Shown: positions 1-7,213 of the stretch, in pieces
Position numbering within the stretch: the stretch's first letter is position 1
Layout of the letters: every line of letters starts with the position of its first letter
NCBI GenBank assembly: GCA_963678925.1
Contig: OY787533.1
Coordinates: 1,736,001-1,800,000 of the forward strand
Reading direction: 5' to 3'
Origin: G963665925 sp963678925
GTDB taxonomy: Bacteria; Bacillota; Clostridia; Peptostreptococcales; Acidaminobacteraceae
Length of the DNA: 64,000 bases
Translations under genes and position numbers: made by a program
Notes under the pieces: generated by a model
Seen by the model: only the letters and a program-made list of their open reading frames with translations
What the model was told of the DNA's origin: nothing
Database searches by the model: none

Positions 1-990
1 TTTACGAAGCTGGTCTACCGCCTCTATGGCCTTTCCGGCAGCGACATCTGCACTCAATCCATCTACCGACTGACCCATTGCCTGTGCGATTTTCATATAT
101 TTGTCTTTACGTGCATCCAGATTGAACTGCATAAAGGCAGGCATTAAAGCTGCGAGACCTTGTCCATGGGTTACATTCAGCAGTCCACTGAGTGGATGCT
201 CCATCCCATGCGCAAGAGCTACACCTGCCATGTCAATGACCATGCCCCCTATGGTATTTCCCAGGCAAAGAGGTTCCCAGGAAGCGACATCGGACGGATC
301 CTGATAAACCTTGACCACACTCTCAGATATAAGGCGTATGCCTTCAAGGGCTAGCATTTCGCTCAGCGGATTGGCCTGATTGGAAACATAAGCTTCAATG
401 CAATGACTGAGTGCGTCAAAACCTGTTGATGCGATGATTCTCGGTGGCAATGTTGTCATGAGTTCAGGGTCAATGATGGATACCGCTGGATAGAGACAGG
501 CTTTTTTAAGGCCCTTTTTGTCTTTGGTTTCTGGATCTGTCAGTACGGCGATACTGTCTCCTTCACTGCCTGTGCCCGCTGTTGTTGTCGCCAATATGAC
601 TGGAAGCGCCTCTTCCCCATGCTTGCCGTAAACATATTCCATGATAGGGCCTGCATTGACTGCACTGAAGGCAATGGCTTTGGCACAGTCCATTGAGCTC
701 CCGCCGCCCAGGCCTATAATCACATCACATTGCTTTGACTTTGCAAGTGCCACACCCTCATTCACCTCGGAAACCGTCGGATTGGCCGGCACCTTGTCAA
801 AGACCGTGCTTGTAACACCTTCTGACTCAAGAAGCTGCATGACTCTTTTCAACAAGCCGGTTTTCTTTGTGCTGCTGCGTCCTGTAACGATGAGTGCATG
901 CTTTCCGTATTTTTTTGTCTGCGCACCGATTTGATTAATGGCACCCGAACCGAACATCAGGTTTACTGGCAGGTTGAAATTGAAATTCAT
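1..990 (-). CDS. Iron-containing alcohol dehydrogenase, 3' part beyond the window edge
   Basis: NAD(P)-dependent group III (Fe) alcohol dehydrogenase that would interconvert an alcohol and an aldehyde or ketone in the cytoplasm. The reverse strand reads 330 codons without a stop and runs off the window, so about 50 C-terminal residues are missing relative to the usual ~380. Visible motifs are the nucleotide-binding GLGGGSSMDCAK, the TTTAGTGSE segment, and metal-ligand regions ALSHCIEAY and GMEHPLSGLLNVTHGQG. The start at 990 has GGAGG about 9 nt upstream. It is divergent from a PucR regulator, which is its likely regulator by position. The substrate cannot be told from sequence. Confidence 0.9.
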   Translation of the reverse strand, partial: MNFNFNLPVNLMFGSGAINQIGAQTKKYGKHALIVTGRSSTKKTGLLKRVMQLLESEGVTSTVFDKVPANPTVSEVNEGVALAKSKQCDVIIGLGGGSSMDCAKAIAFSAVNAGPIMEYVYGKHGEEALPVILATTTAGTGSEGDSIAVLTDPETKDKKGLKKACLYPAVSIIDPELMTTLPPRIIASTGFDALSHCIEAYVSNQANPLSEMLALEGIRLISESVVKVYQDPSDVASWEPLCLGNTIGGMVIDMAGVALAHGMEHPLSGLLNVTHGQGLAALMPAFMQFNLDARKDKYMKIAQAMGQSVDGLSADVAAGKAIEAVDQLRK

Positions 991-1161
991 AGTATGACGC
1001 CTCCAAGACAAACTTATACAAAAATTAAAGACCCCGCGTTAGATTAACGTGAGGCCTCAGTGCCGAATGTTTTATGTTACGCCAAATTGTTCTGTGACGT
1101 TTGTTGTAAATATATTAGCATATGGCATATTTTCTTCAATGGATGCGAAGTACAGTTTCTT

Positions 1162-1178
1162 TTGTGCTGCCAGCACAA
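1162..1178. promoter_or_regulatory. 17-bp perfect palindrome, probable operator
   Basis: TTGTGCTG-C-CAGCACAA is an 8-bp perfect inverted repeat around one base. It lies in the 251-bp gap between the divergent alcohol dehydrogenase and PucR genes, 64 bp before the chosen PucR start. The size and symmetry fit a dimeric helix-turn-helix operator, and PucR autoregulation is the obvious candidate. Binding is inferred only. The rest of the gap (991-1241) shows nothing else I can support beyond AT-rich promoter-like sequence. Confidence 0.5.
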
Positions 1179-1241
1179 GTATTGCAATATAATGTGAATA
1201 TTATATACTATTCATTAATAAAAATACACAGAGGTGATTGC

Positions 1242-2480
1242 GTGTCCATTCAAATTCAAGATGTGCTCAAACTGAATTCATTTAAGATGTGCTCTGTCTT
1301 GGCAGGCCAACATCATTTAAGTAAAAACGTCAGCTGGGTCTATTTGGCCGAGACTTTTCCAGACATTCACGATACATTTAAATGGCTGACTGGACAGGAA
1401 CTCCTCTTCATCGTCGGATACAGCATCAAAAACAGCACTTACACCTTTCTGGATATGGTGGACCTTGCCTATGAAAAGGACCTATCTGGCCTTGTGGTTT
1501 TTCTTGGAGACTATATCAGCGCCATTCCAGACGAAGTCATTGAGCGGTGCAACGATTATGGCCTGCCCCTCATCACCCTGCCGTGGGCGATCAAATACGT
1601 CGATGTGACACAGGAAATCACACGGGCCATCATCAAGTCGGAAAGTAGGCAAAAGGCGGTCTTTGACCTGATGGATGCAGTCATTTTTTCTGAAATCATC
1701 GATGCCAACAGCCTCATCAAACGAGCTTATGCCTTCGGCATTGATTTCACCAGGGCCCACCGGATTCTTGTAACCGATATTGACCAGTTCAACACCTACA
1801 TCGATCAACACATTGCAAATGACGAATTTCAAGTATTCCAGCTAAAGAGCATTCTCTTCGACACCGTTGTGAGTACCCTTTCCAGTCATGGCATTCATAC
1901 AGTTCATATGCAAAAAAGCGACAGTGTCATTTCTCTGATTGAGAGTACCCGTATTTCAGACCCACTGGTCGCAGAAATCGGCAATGCGGTTTCGACCACG
2001 CTCTCAAAGTCTTATCCTGGGCTTACGGTGAGTATAGGTCTTGGTTCTGCCTACGATGAAGTCGCGCAGCTGCGCCACAGCTATGATGAAGCCGAGCAGG
2101 TTCTTCGTCTGAAATCGACAGGTGTCATTAATAAGGCTGTCTATGCCTATGACGATCTGAATTTTTATGCTTTGCTGTGTCAGATTGAAGACACTGCGCC
2201 ACTCAGACGTCAGTTTCCACGCCTGATTAAGCCGATCATTGACTATGACAAGGCCAACAGTTCAGAACTGCTCCACACCCTGGAGCACTACCTCTACTCC
2301 AGCAAGAGCCTGTCACAGACTGCAAAAGAGCTCTTCATTCACAGAAATACCGTCAAGTACAGAATCGACAAGGTAAAGCAGCTCACCGGTCTTGATTTCA
2401 GGAGTATGGAGGTCTGCTTTAACGTGCTTTCTGAAATTAAAATCTGTCGTTTTCTCAAACCACTGAACAATATGAAGTGA
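1242..2480 (+). CDS. PucR-family transcriptional regulator
   Basis: Cytoplasmic DNA-binding regulator of 412 residues. The N-terminal ~120 residues are a PucR-type sensory domain (MSIQIQDVLKLNSF start, then an FKWLTGQELLF segment). The middle matches the GGDEF-like CdaR/PucR region (TVSIGLGSAYDEVAQLRHSYDEAEQV). The C-terminus is the PucR helix-turn-helix (LSQTAKELFIHRNTVKYRIDKV). I chose the GTG at 1242, behind AGAGGTGAT, over an upstream ATG at 1122 that lacks a ribosome site and would add 40 poorly conserved-looking residues. It is divergent from the Fe-alcohol dehydrogenase and probably controls it and itself. PucR relatives usually respond to small nitrogenous or alcohol-derived ligands; the ligand here is unknown. 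Confidence 0.88.
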   Translation: MSIQIQDVLKLNSFKMCSVLAGQHHLSKNVSWVYLAETFPDIHDTFKWLTGQELLFIVGYSIKNSTYTFLDMVDLAYEKDLSGLVVFLGDYISAIPDEVIERCNDYGLPLITLPWAIKYVDVTQEITRAIIKSESRQKAVFDLMDAVIFSEIIDANSLIKRAYAFGIDFTRAHRILVTDIDQFNTYIDQHIANDEFQVFQLKSILFDTVVSTLSSHGIHTVHMQKSDSVISLIESTRISDPLVAEIGNAVSTTLSKSYPGLTVSIGLGSAYDEVAQLRHSYDEAEQVLRLKSTGVINKAVYAYDDLNFYALLCQIEDTAPLRRQFPRLIKPIIDYDKANSSELLHTLEHYLYSSKSLSQTAKELFIHRNTVKYRIDKVKQLTGLDFRSMEVCFNVLSEIKICRFLKPLNNMK

Positions 2481-2490
2481 CATAAAAAAT

Positions 2491-2533
2491 AATCCCCCTC
2501 TTTACGGAAGCATATCAACACCAGAGGGGGATT
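2491..2533. terminator. Bidirectional terminator between pucR-like gene and RiPP locus
   Basis: An 11-bp perfect stem, AATCCCCCTCT paired with AGAGGGGGATT, follows the PucR stop codon. It is A-rich on the left and T-rich on the right, so it can end the plus-strand PucR transcript and the minus-strand RiPP transcript, whose last gene stops at 2564. Confidence 0.85.
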
Positions 2534-2563
2534 TCTTATAAAATCGCTTCATTTAGATTAATA

Positions 2564-2851
2564 CTAAAATATGCCCACAAGTGGCCTTGGTTCATTCCCT
2601 ACCCCCCATGGAGAGTTTTGATTTCTAACAACATTCCCATTTGCACCACCCGATACACTTTCAAGGTCATCTTCGGACAGTTCAATATCTTCATTTGCTG
2701 CAACTTTCAATTCTTCGATTGTAAATATGTAACTATTTTCGTTGGCATACGCCACGATTTTTTCCACGTCACTTCCAAGTGCCTTTACTGCTTCCATCAT
2801 TTCTGGATTTGCCACAATATCATCGTTAAATCTTTGAATTTCACTTGTCAT
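2564..2851 (-). CDS. Nif11-leader RiPP precursor peptide, module A
   Basis: A 95-residue precursor for a ribosomally made, modified peptide. Residues 1-~69 form a Nif11-type leader (EIQRFNDDIVANPEMMEAVK, then an IFTIEELKVAA helix and the ELSEDDLESVSGG end). A double-glycine cut after SVSGG would release a 26-residue core starting ANGNVVRNQN and ending PRPLVGIF. The leader matches the two precursors at 6502 and 6794 nearly residue for residue. AAAGGAG lies before the ATG. It is the last gene of the RiPP operon, 21 bp after the fused radical SAM gene. Expected modifications from the neighbouring enzymes are D-amino acids and C-methyl groups, which is inference. Confidence 0.88.
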   Translation of the reverse strand: MTSEIQRFNDDIVANPEMMEAVKALGSDVEKIVAYANENSYIFTIEELKVAANEDIELSEDDLESVSGGANGNVVRNQNSPWGVGNEPRPLVGIF

Positions 2852-2872
2852 ATCTTGATCTCCTTTTCATAG

Positions 2873-5026
2873 TTATTTTTCTTCACTGCCAAGTCTTTGA
2901 ATTTCAAAATTTGCATCCTTCCAATCTTTAGATAAAATAGGATCGCCTTTTTTCTTAAGTGTATCTCTGAAGTTCAAACCACCGGTCACACCATCCAAGT
3001 CGTCGTCCGATAGCTCATCAGGTTCTTCGCAGACTTCTTTCGAATCATCTGTTGTACATTCGCAACCCTTTTCACAGTCAACCCACCCCCGTGGCGATTC
3101 TTCTATGAAATCATATGCTGTTACCGGATCTTCAAGGGCGAGGGCAATCACGCGTCCATCACATTTCAACACCAAATGATGTTCTACTAAAAAATCAAGT
3201 GCGTCAACGATATCTACTTTTGGTACACCAGATGCCATCAACTCCGCACATAAATTTTTTTCTTTGACGGCCTTATCACACATTTTATAAATCTCTGCCT
3301 TGATTCCAGTCAGCTCAATCAAAGGCATTTTGGCAATATGCCGTGTATCATGAATCAGTATCCCCTGTTCTGTATCTTTCATGAATAGGTTTTGGGGATT
3401 GCCACTGCTGAAATCACGAATCCACGCATATACACTGCCCATCAGGCGATTAAGACCTTTTCTCTTAAACAGAACTTTCATCATCGGATTATTGTCAATC
3501 GATGCTTCAAAGGTATCTTCAAACGTATAGGACAAATCACGTACAAGCTCTTTATCAAATGGATACATAAAGTCATATACCGGATAATGTCTTAACTTCA
3601 AGCCCAGCTGATCCCGCTTATCAAAATAATCACTATTCCGCTGATATTCAATTTTAAGAAAACCCTGTGGGGGCGGTAAGTGCATCAAGGCTGGAATCCA
3701 GTCAGCCATTTCCTCATACCACATTTCAACATCGTCTGGCAGCCCATATAAAATCGACCATTTGATGCGAATGCCGTACTGCTTACTCCATTTTAAAGTT
3801 TGAATATTATGCCAGGCTGTAACCCCTTTTCTCATATGCTTTAAGGCACCCGAATGGAGACTTTCAATGCCTGGTTGACATTCAGTAAACCCCGCACGTC
3901 TCAAAATTTCAAAATCTTTTCTCTCAAGATTTGAACGTATTTCTGAGAAAATCTTATAAGGTGAACCCGTCTCAATTAGTAATGGCAGTAATGTATCTAA
4001 ATATCTATTTTCAAGCATATTGCCTAGCAATTCAATGCGCTGGACACCATATCTCTCACTCAAAATATTCATTTCATTTAGTACTTCTTCATAGTCTCTA
4101 TACCGGAATGGGATTCGGGGTGCATTCAGTCCGCAAAACCGGCATTTTCCATGCGCACATCCTCTCGATGCTTGAATTGGCAATGCTGGATGTATTATTT
4201 TTCTAAGCTCAGGCATGCTATTCAGTGTTTTAAAATAGTCATCAAAATTAGGGAGTACCTGTTCATTAAATGACTCAGCAACCGACCAGTATCTATTATC
4301 GCCTTCTACTTGCGGATACCCTAGTGCTCTATGTACTGGTGCAAATACCCCTATTGGCAGACTGCCCTCTGGAATCGAACGTCCATACTCAAATATTTGT
4401 TTCACCAAAGGTCCAATTAAATCCTCGCCTTCTCCGGAAACAACATAATCAACCCAAGTAAACTGACTATGTATCGTCTTCCCCATTATCGTTTCACACT
4501 CAGATCCTCCCATAAGTGTAATGACATCTGGATTTAAGTCTTTGATTGTCCTGAGTAGTGCAAGAGAGGGTATTTTCTGAAAAAAACTCGAACTGCAGGC
4601 AACCACACTCGGAGATACACTTAAAATCTTCTCTGCCAATTCCCTTACCCATTGTGTTGCTGTATTGCGCACTGATTTAATCTCTTTTTTAAACGCTTCA
4701 ATATCAATATTTTTCCAATAATTCGTTTGGCCATATATATTTTTCAAAAATGCATCTTCATCATAATTTCCTTCTGGAAAAACTGTGGGTAAAAATATCC
4801 ATTCCTCGAACGGAAGACGCGCACTTCCATTATGATATGCATCGTATTTTTCGTATCCAATTTTTTCACAAAACTCAAGATTTCCATAAATGCTCCTGGT
4901 TTTAATCCCCTCTTTTTCAAGAGCAGACTGCAGCAGACCTAAAGCAAGTGACGGCAGTTGCGGATTGTAGTAGGGCATTGTCACCAGACATACTTCGATT
5001 TCCTGCTTATATTCAATCATAGACAT
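2873..5026 (-). CDS. Radical SAM RiPP C-methyltransferase with a fused leader-like C-terminal tail
   Basis: 717 residues. The N-terminal ~220 residues resemble the cobalamin-binding part of the RiPP-maturation radical SAM family TIGR03975 (VEVCLVTMPYYN, PSLALGLLQSALEKEGI, IYGNLEFCEKIGY). The radical SAM cluster site is RGCAHGKCRFCGLN with Cys290, Cys295 and Cys298, a CX4CX2C spacing. The likely role is C-methylation of the precursor core using cobalamin and S-adenosylmethionine. Unlike its paralogue at 7214, which ends at the shared SPxGWV motif, this protein runs on for about 55 residues. That tail contains DELSDDDLDGVTGG (about 670-683), matching the end of the local leaders, followed by 34 more residues. 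Its start overlaps the upstream epimerase stop by 10 bp, implying translational coupling. Confidence 0.85.
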   Translation of the reverse strand: MSMIEYKQEIEVCLVTMPYYNPQLPSLALGLLQSALEKEGIKTRSIYGNLEFCEKIGYEKYDAYHNGSARLPFEEWIFLPTVFPEGNYDEDAFLKNIYGQTNYWKNIDIEAFKKEIKSVRNTATQWVRELAEKILSVSPSVVACSSSFFQKIPSLALLRTIKDLNPDVITLMGGSECETIMGKTIHSQFTWVDYVVSGEGEDLIGPLVKQIFEYGRSIPEGSLPIGVFAPVHRALGYPQVEGDNRYWSVAESFNEQVLPNFDDYFKTLNSMPELRKIIHPALPIQASRGCAHGKCRFCGLNAPRIPFRYRDYEEVLNEMNILSERYGVQRIELLGNMLENRYLDTLLPLLIETGSPYKIFSEIRSNLERKDFEILRRAGFTECQPGIESLHSGALKHMRKGVTAWHNIQTLKWSKQYGIRIKWSILYGLPDDVEMWYEEMADWIPALMHLPPPQGFLKIEYQRNSDYFDKRDQLGLKLRHYPVYDFMYPFDKELVRDLSYTFEDTFEASIDNNPMMKVLFKRKGLNRLMGSVYAWIRDFSSGNPQNLFMKDTEQGILIHDTRHIAKMPLIELTGIKAEIYKMCDKAVKEKNLCAELMASGVPKVDIVDALDFLVEHHLVLKCDGRVIALALEDPVTAYDFIEESPRGWVDCEKGCECTTDDSKEVCEEPDELSDDDLDGVTGGLNFRDTLKKKGDPILSKDWKDANFEIQRLGSEEK

Positions 5027-6459
5027 GTCACGCTCCTTGAAGGTGCTTGTTTTGAAAAATCAACATTTTCCATTAACAAGCCTAAATCAAAAATTTGTTG
5101 AATAGACTGAATTACACCAATTGTGTTCCTATGTTTTTTTGAAACCAAATCTGTGATTTCAGAAGTCGTTAAATTGCCTAGATTTATAAGCTCCCCTAAA
5201 TACTCTAAATGCTGTAAACCCTTAAATTTATAGGTCTTGTATGTGCTTTTCAGTTCAAATCCATTTTCCAAAGATATGTAGTCAAGATCTTCTCTGAAAG
5301 CCAGTACTTGTTCCGGTCGTGTTGCTTCATGCATGTTTTCCACTGTATTCTCGATAAAAATTTCTAGTTCCTTTGCTGTTTTAAATTCCCCAGATGCAAA
5401 TGTTTGGTAGCCTTTTGGATTTTTATCTGTAGGTGGACAAGGCGCAATCAAGCTTATAGTCCCTTCAACCATATTAATTAAAAAGCCAGTGACACAAGCC
5501 GGCGTATGATCTTCTAAACTCTCAATTTTCTTTTCCTTATGCTGTCGATTGCGTCCTGCATTTGCCATTCCCGATTGGCCCCGCTCCGTATATTGGTGCA
5601 GCAGTTCTGTATTTATCAGTTCTTCTGCTGAATAGTCTGCATGCAGCTGATGAAGCATACTTTTAGAAAGCAGTGAAAAGCGATCAACACTTGTTGCATG
5701 TTCATTTCTAAGTTTGAGCAGCGCTTTGGTCCAGTCTGGATTACGTGTCGCTGCTGCTGTTGTCGTTTGAGGATAAATTCCTGTAATCTCTCCATAATCC
5801 TGAATGAACTTGATATAATCTGGGTTATCCGATGGATCGGTGGCCCAATAGCACATGCCACCTCCAACAGCTTCTCCAAAATACTTCACCATTGCCTTCA
5901 GAACAGATTGCCAGAGTAGTCTGTTTTCATCTGTATAGGCAAACCACGCTTTTAAGCTTTCTGTTGCAAGAGCGCAAAAAGGACACTGCAAAGAACAGCC
6001 CAGACTCAGCTCAAAGGCCACTATTCTATGATGCAAACTTTTACTTGTCACGTGAGGCACCTGACTTTGGCAGCGCACGACTTGTCTTTCATGCCACTTA
6101 TTAAACCGCTTGTTTGGAGTCTCTCGTATAAAACGAAGCCATACGTCCCGCTCCGCTCTATTCGCTTCACATATACGATTCCAAAACTTCAGTTGCGGTG
6201 CATCTGTCAACGCTTCATTCTCTATACTGTGACATTGATTTTGTTCTGAAATCAGTGCCAGCATTTGCACTGGATCTACACCTTCAATACCTTTATTTTC
6301 AAGTAAGGGGGCAGCGTTTTTGGGGGCTGAAATAAGAGCTTCACTGAAATTTGAATCTCCGTAATAGCACTCAAAAAAACGCTTTATATGAGCGTAAAGC
6401 TTTCTTTCAGTTTCTGTCATGTCGGTTATAATTCCGTCATGTACTTTTCTTGAACCCAT
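5017..6459 (-). CDS. PoyD-like radical SAM peptide epimerase, module A
   Basis: A 480-residue radical SAM protein of the RiPP amino-acid epimerase family (PoyD/OspD type, TIGR04517). These enzymes convert L- to D-residues in a leader-guided substrate. The cluster site is LSLGCSLQCPFCALA with Cys155, Cys159 and Cys162 (CX3CX2C). Conserved C-terminal cysteines in TPACVTG and IAPCPPTD are candidates for the hydrogen-atom donor that this family needs; the choice is inferred. The start at 6459 has AAGGGGG at normal spacing. It sits between a precursor (6502) and the fused methyltransferase. It is clearly paralogous to the 9196 gene, with identical cysteine positions. Confidence 0.87.
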   Translation of the reverse strand: MGSRKVHDGIITDMTETERKLYAHIKRFFECYYGDSNFSEALISAPKNAAPLLENKGIEGVDPVQMLALISEQNQCHSIENEALTDAPQLKFWNRICEANRAERDVWLRFIRETPNKRFNKWHERQVVRCQSQVPHVTSKSLHHRIVAFELSLGCSLQCPFCALATESLKAWFAYTDENRLLWQSVLKAMVKYFGEAVGGGMCYWATDPSDNPDYIKFIQDYGEITGIYPQTTTAAATRNPDWTKALLKLRNEHATSVDRFSLLSKSMLHQLHADYSAEELINTELLHQYTERGQSGMANAGRNRQHKEKKIESLEDHTPACVTGFLINMVEGTISLIAPCPPTDKNPKGYQTFASGEFKTAKELEIFIENTVENMHEATRPEQVLAFREDLDYISLENGFELKSTYKTYKFKGLQHLEYLGELINLGNLTTSEITDLVSKKHRNTIGVIQSIQQIFDLGLLMENVDFSKQAPSRSVTCL

Positions 6460-6501
6460 ATAGCCCCCTTAATTTCCTCGCTCTACTGCATGAGTACTTT
6501 A

Positions 6502-6762
6502 CTAAAATACAGCTACGATTACATCAACACCTGCAATTGCGTATACAACGCCACCGCCAGTGACACTTCCAAGATCATCGTCTGACAATTCGACTTCTTG
6601 TTCAGTTGCGGCTGCCTTCAAGCCTTCAACTGTGAATGTATAGCCTTTTTCATTTGCATATGCAACGATTTTATCTAGATCGCTGCCAAGTGTCTTTACT
6701 GCCTCCATCATGTCTGGATTTGCTACAACATCTTCATTGAATCTGTTAATTTCATTTGTCAT
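6502..6762 (-). CDS. Nif11-leader RiPP precursor peptide with hydrophobic core
   Basis: An 86-residue precursor. The leader is near-identical to the neighbours (EINRFNEDVVANPDMMEAVK, YTFTVEGLKAAA, ELSDDDLGSVTGG). The double-Gly boundary leaves a 16-residue core, GVVYAIAGVDVIVAVF, almost wholly hydrophobic with one Asp. Such cores recall channel-forming polytheonamide-type peptides, which are also made by PoyD-like epimerases and C-methyltransferases; this analogy is inference. AAAGGAG precedes the ATG. It is the second of two precursors between the two enzyme pairs. Confidence 0.87.
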   Translation of the reverse strand: MTNEINRFNEDVVANPDMMEAVKTLGSDLDKIVAYANEKGYTFTVEGLKAAATEQEVELSDDDLGSVTGGGVVYAIAGVDVIVAVF

Positions 6763-6793
6763 TCTTCTCGCTCCTTTTTATATAAATTCATTA

Positions 6794-7099
6794 TTAGAAT
6801 ACACTAACTACTGCATTCACACCTTGACCTCCGCCTACAATTGGAGTAATCCGCTCTGTACCTTGATTTCTGTTGCCATTTTGATTTGCCCCACCAGTCA
6901 CACGATCAAGGGCGTCCTCAGAAAGTTCTACTTCCTCCTCAGTTGCAGTTTCCTTTAATCCTTCGACAGTAAATGCATAACCCTTTTCATTTGCATATGC
7001 GACAATTTTTTCCACATCACTTCCAAATGCCTTTACTACTTCCATCATGTCTGGGTTTGCCACAACATCTTCGTTAAATCTGTTAATTTCGTTTTTCAT
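6794..7099 (-). CDS. Nif11-leader RiPP precursor peptide with Asn/Gly-rich core
   Basis: A 101-residue precursor. I chose the ATG at 7099, behind GAGGGG, over a TTG two codons upstream. The leader is of Nif11 type (EINRFNEDVVANPDMMEVVK, YAFTVEGLKETA, ELSEDALDRVTGG). The predicted core of about 31 residues starts ANQNGNRNQGTER, contains a PIVGGGQG turn and ends VNAVVSVF. The ANxNxxRNQ opening is shared with the module A precursor, and the hydrophobic ending in Phe is shared by all three. A 114-bp gap separates it from the upstream methyltransferase. Confidence 0.87.
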   Translation of the reverse strand: MKNEINRFNEDVVANPDMMEVVKAFGSDVEKIVAYANEKGYAFTVEGLKETATEEEVELSEDALDRVTGGANQNGNRNQGTERITPIVGGGQGVNAVVSVF

Positions 7100-7126
7100 T
7101 TTCAATCCCCTCGTATAATAGTTTTA

Positions 7127-7142
7127 TAGAGATAACTCTCTA
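7127..7142 (-). other. Short hairpin ahead of the precursor pair
   Basis: TAGAGA-TAAC-TCTCTA forms a perfect 6-bp stem in the gap between the methyltransferase stop (7214) and the first precursor start (7099). It has no strong U-tract, so it is more likely an RNA processing or stabilising element than a terminator. Such elements often raise precursor mRNA over enzyme mRNA. Function is inferred. Confidence 0.3.
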
Positions 7143-7213
7143 CATTAAGTGTGTTCCACCAATATCTTTTGTAATTTCATATGATTAATAACGCATGCAA
7201 ACTGAACTTCGAC

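Noticed and set aside
1482..1832. 116-codon reverse-strand frame inside the PucR gene
   Set aside because: It lies wholly within a well-supported gene on the other strand and has no ribosome site or recognisable domain.
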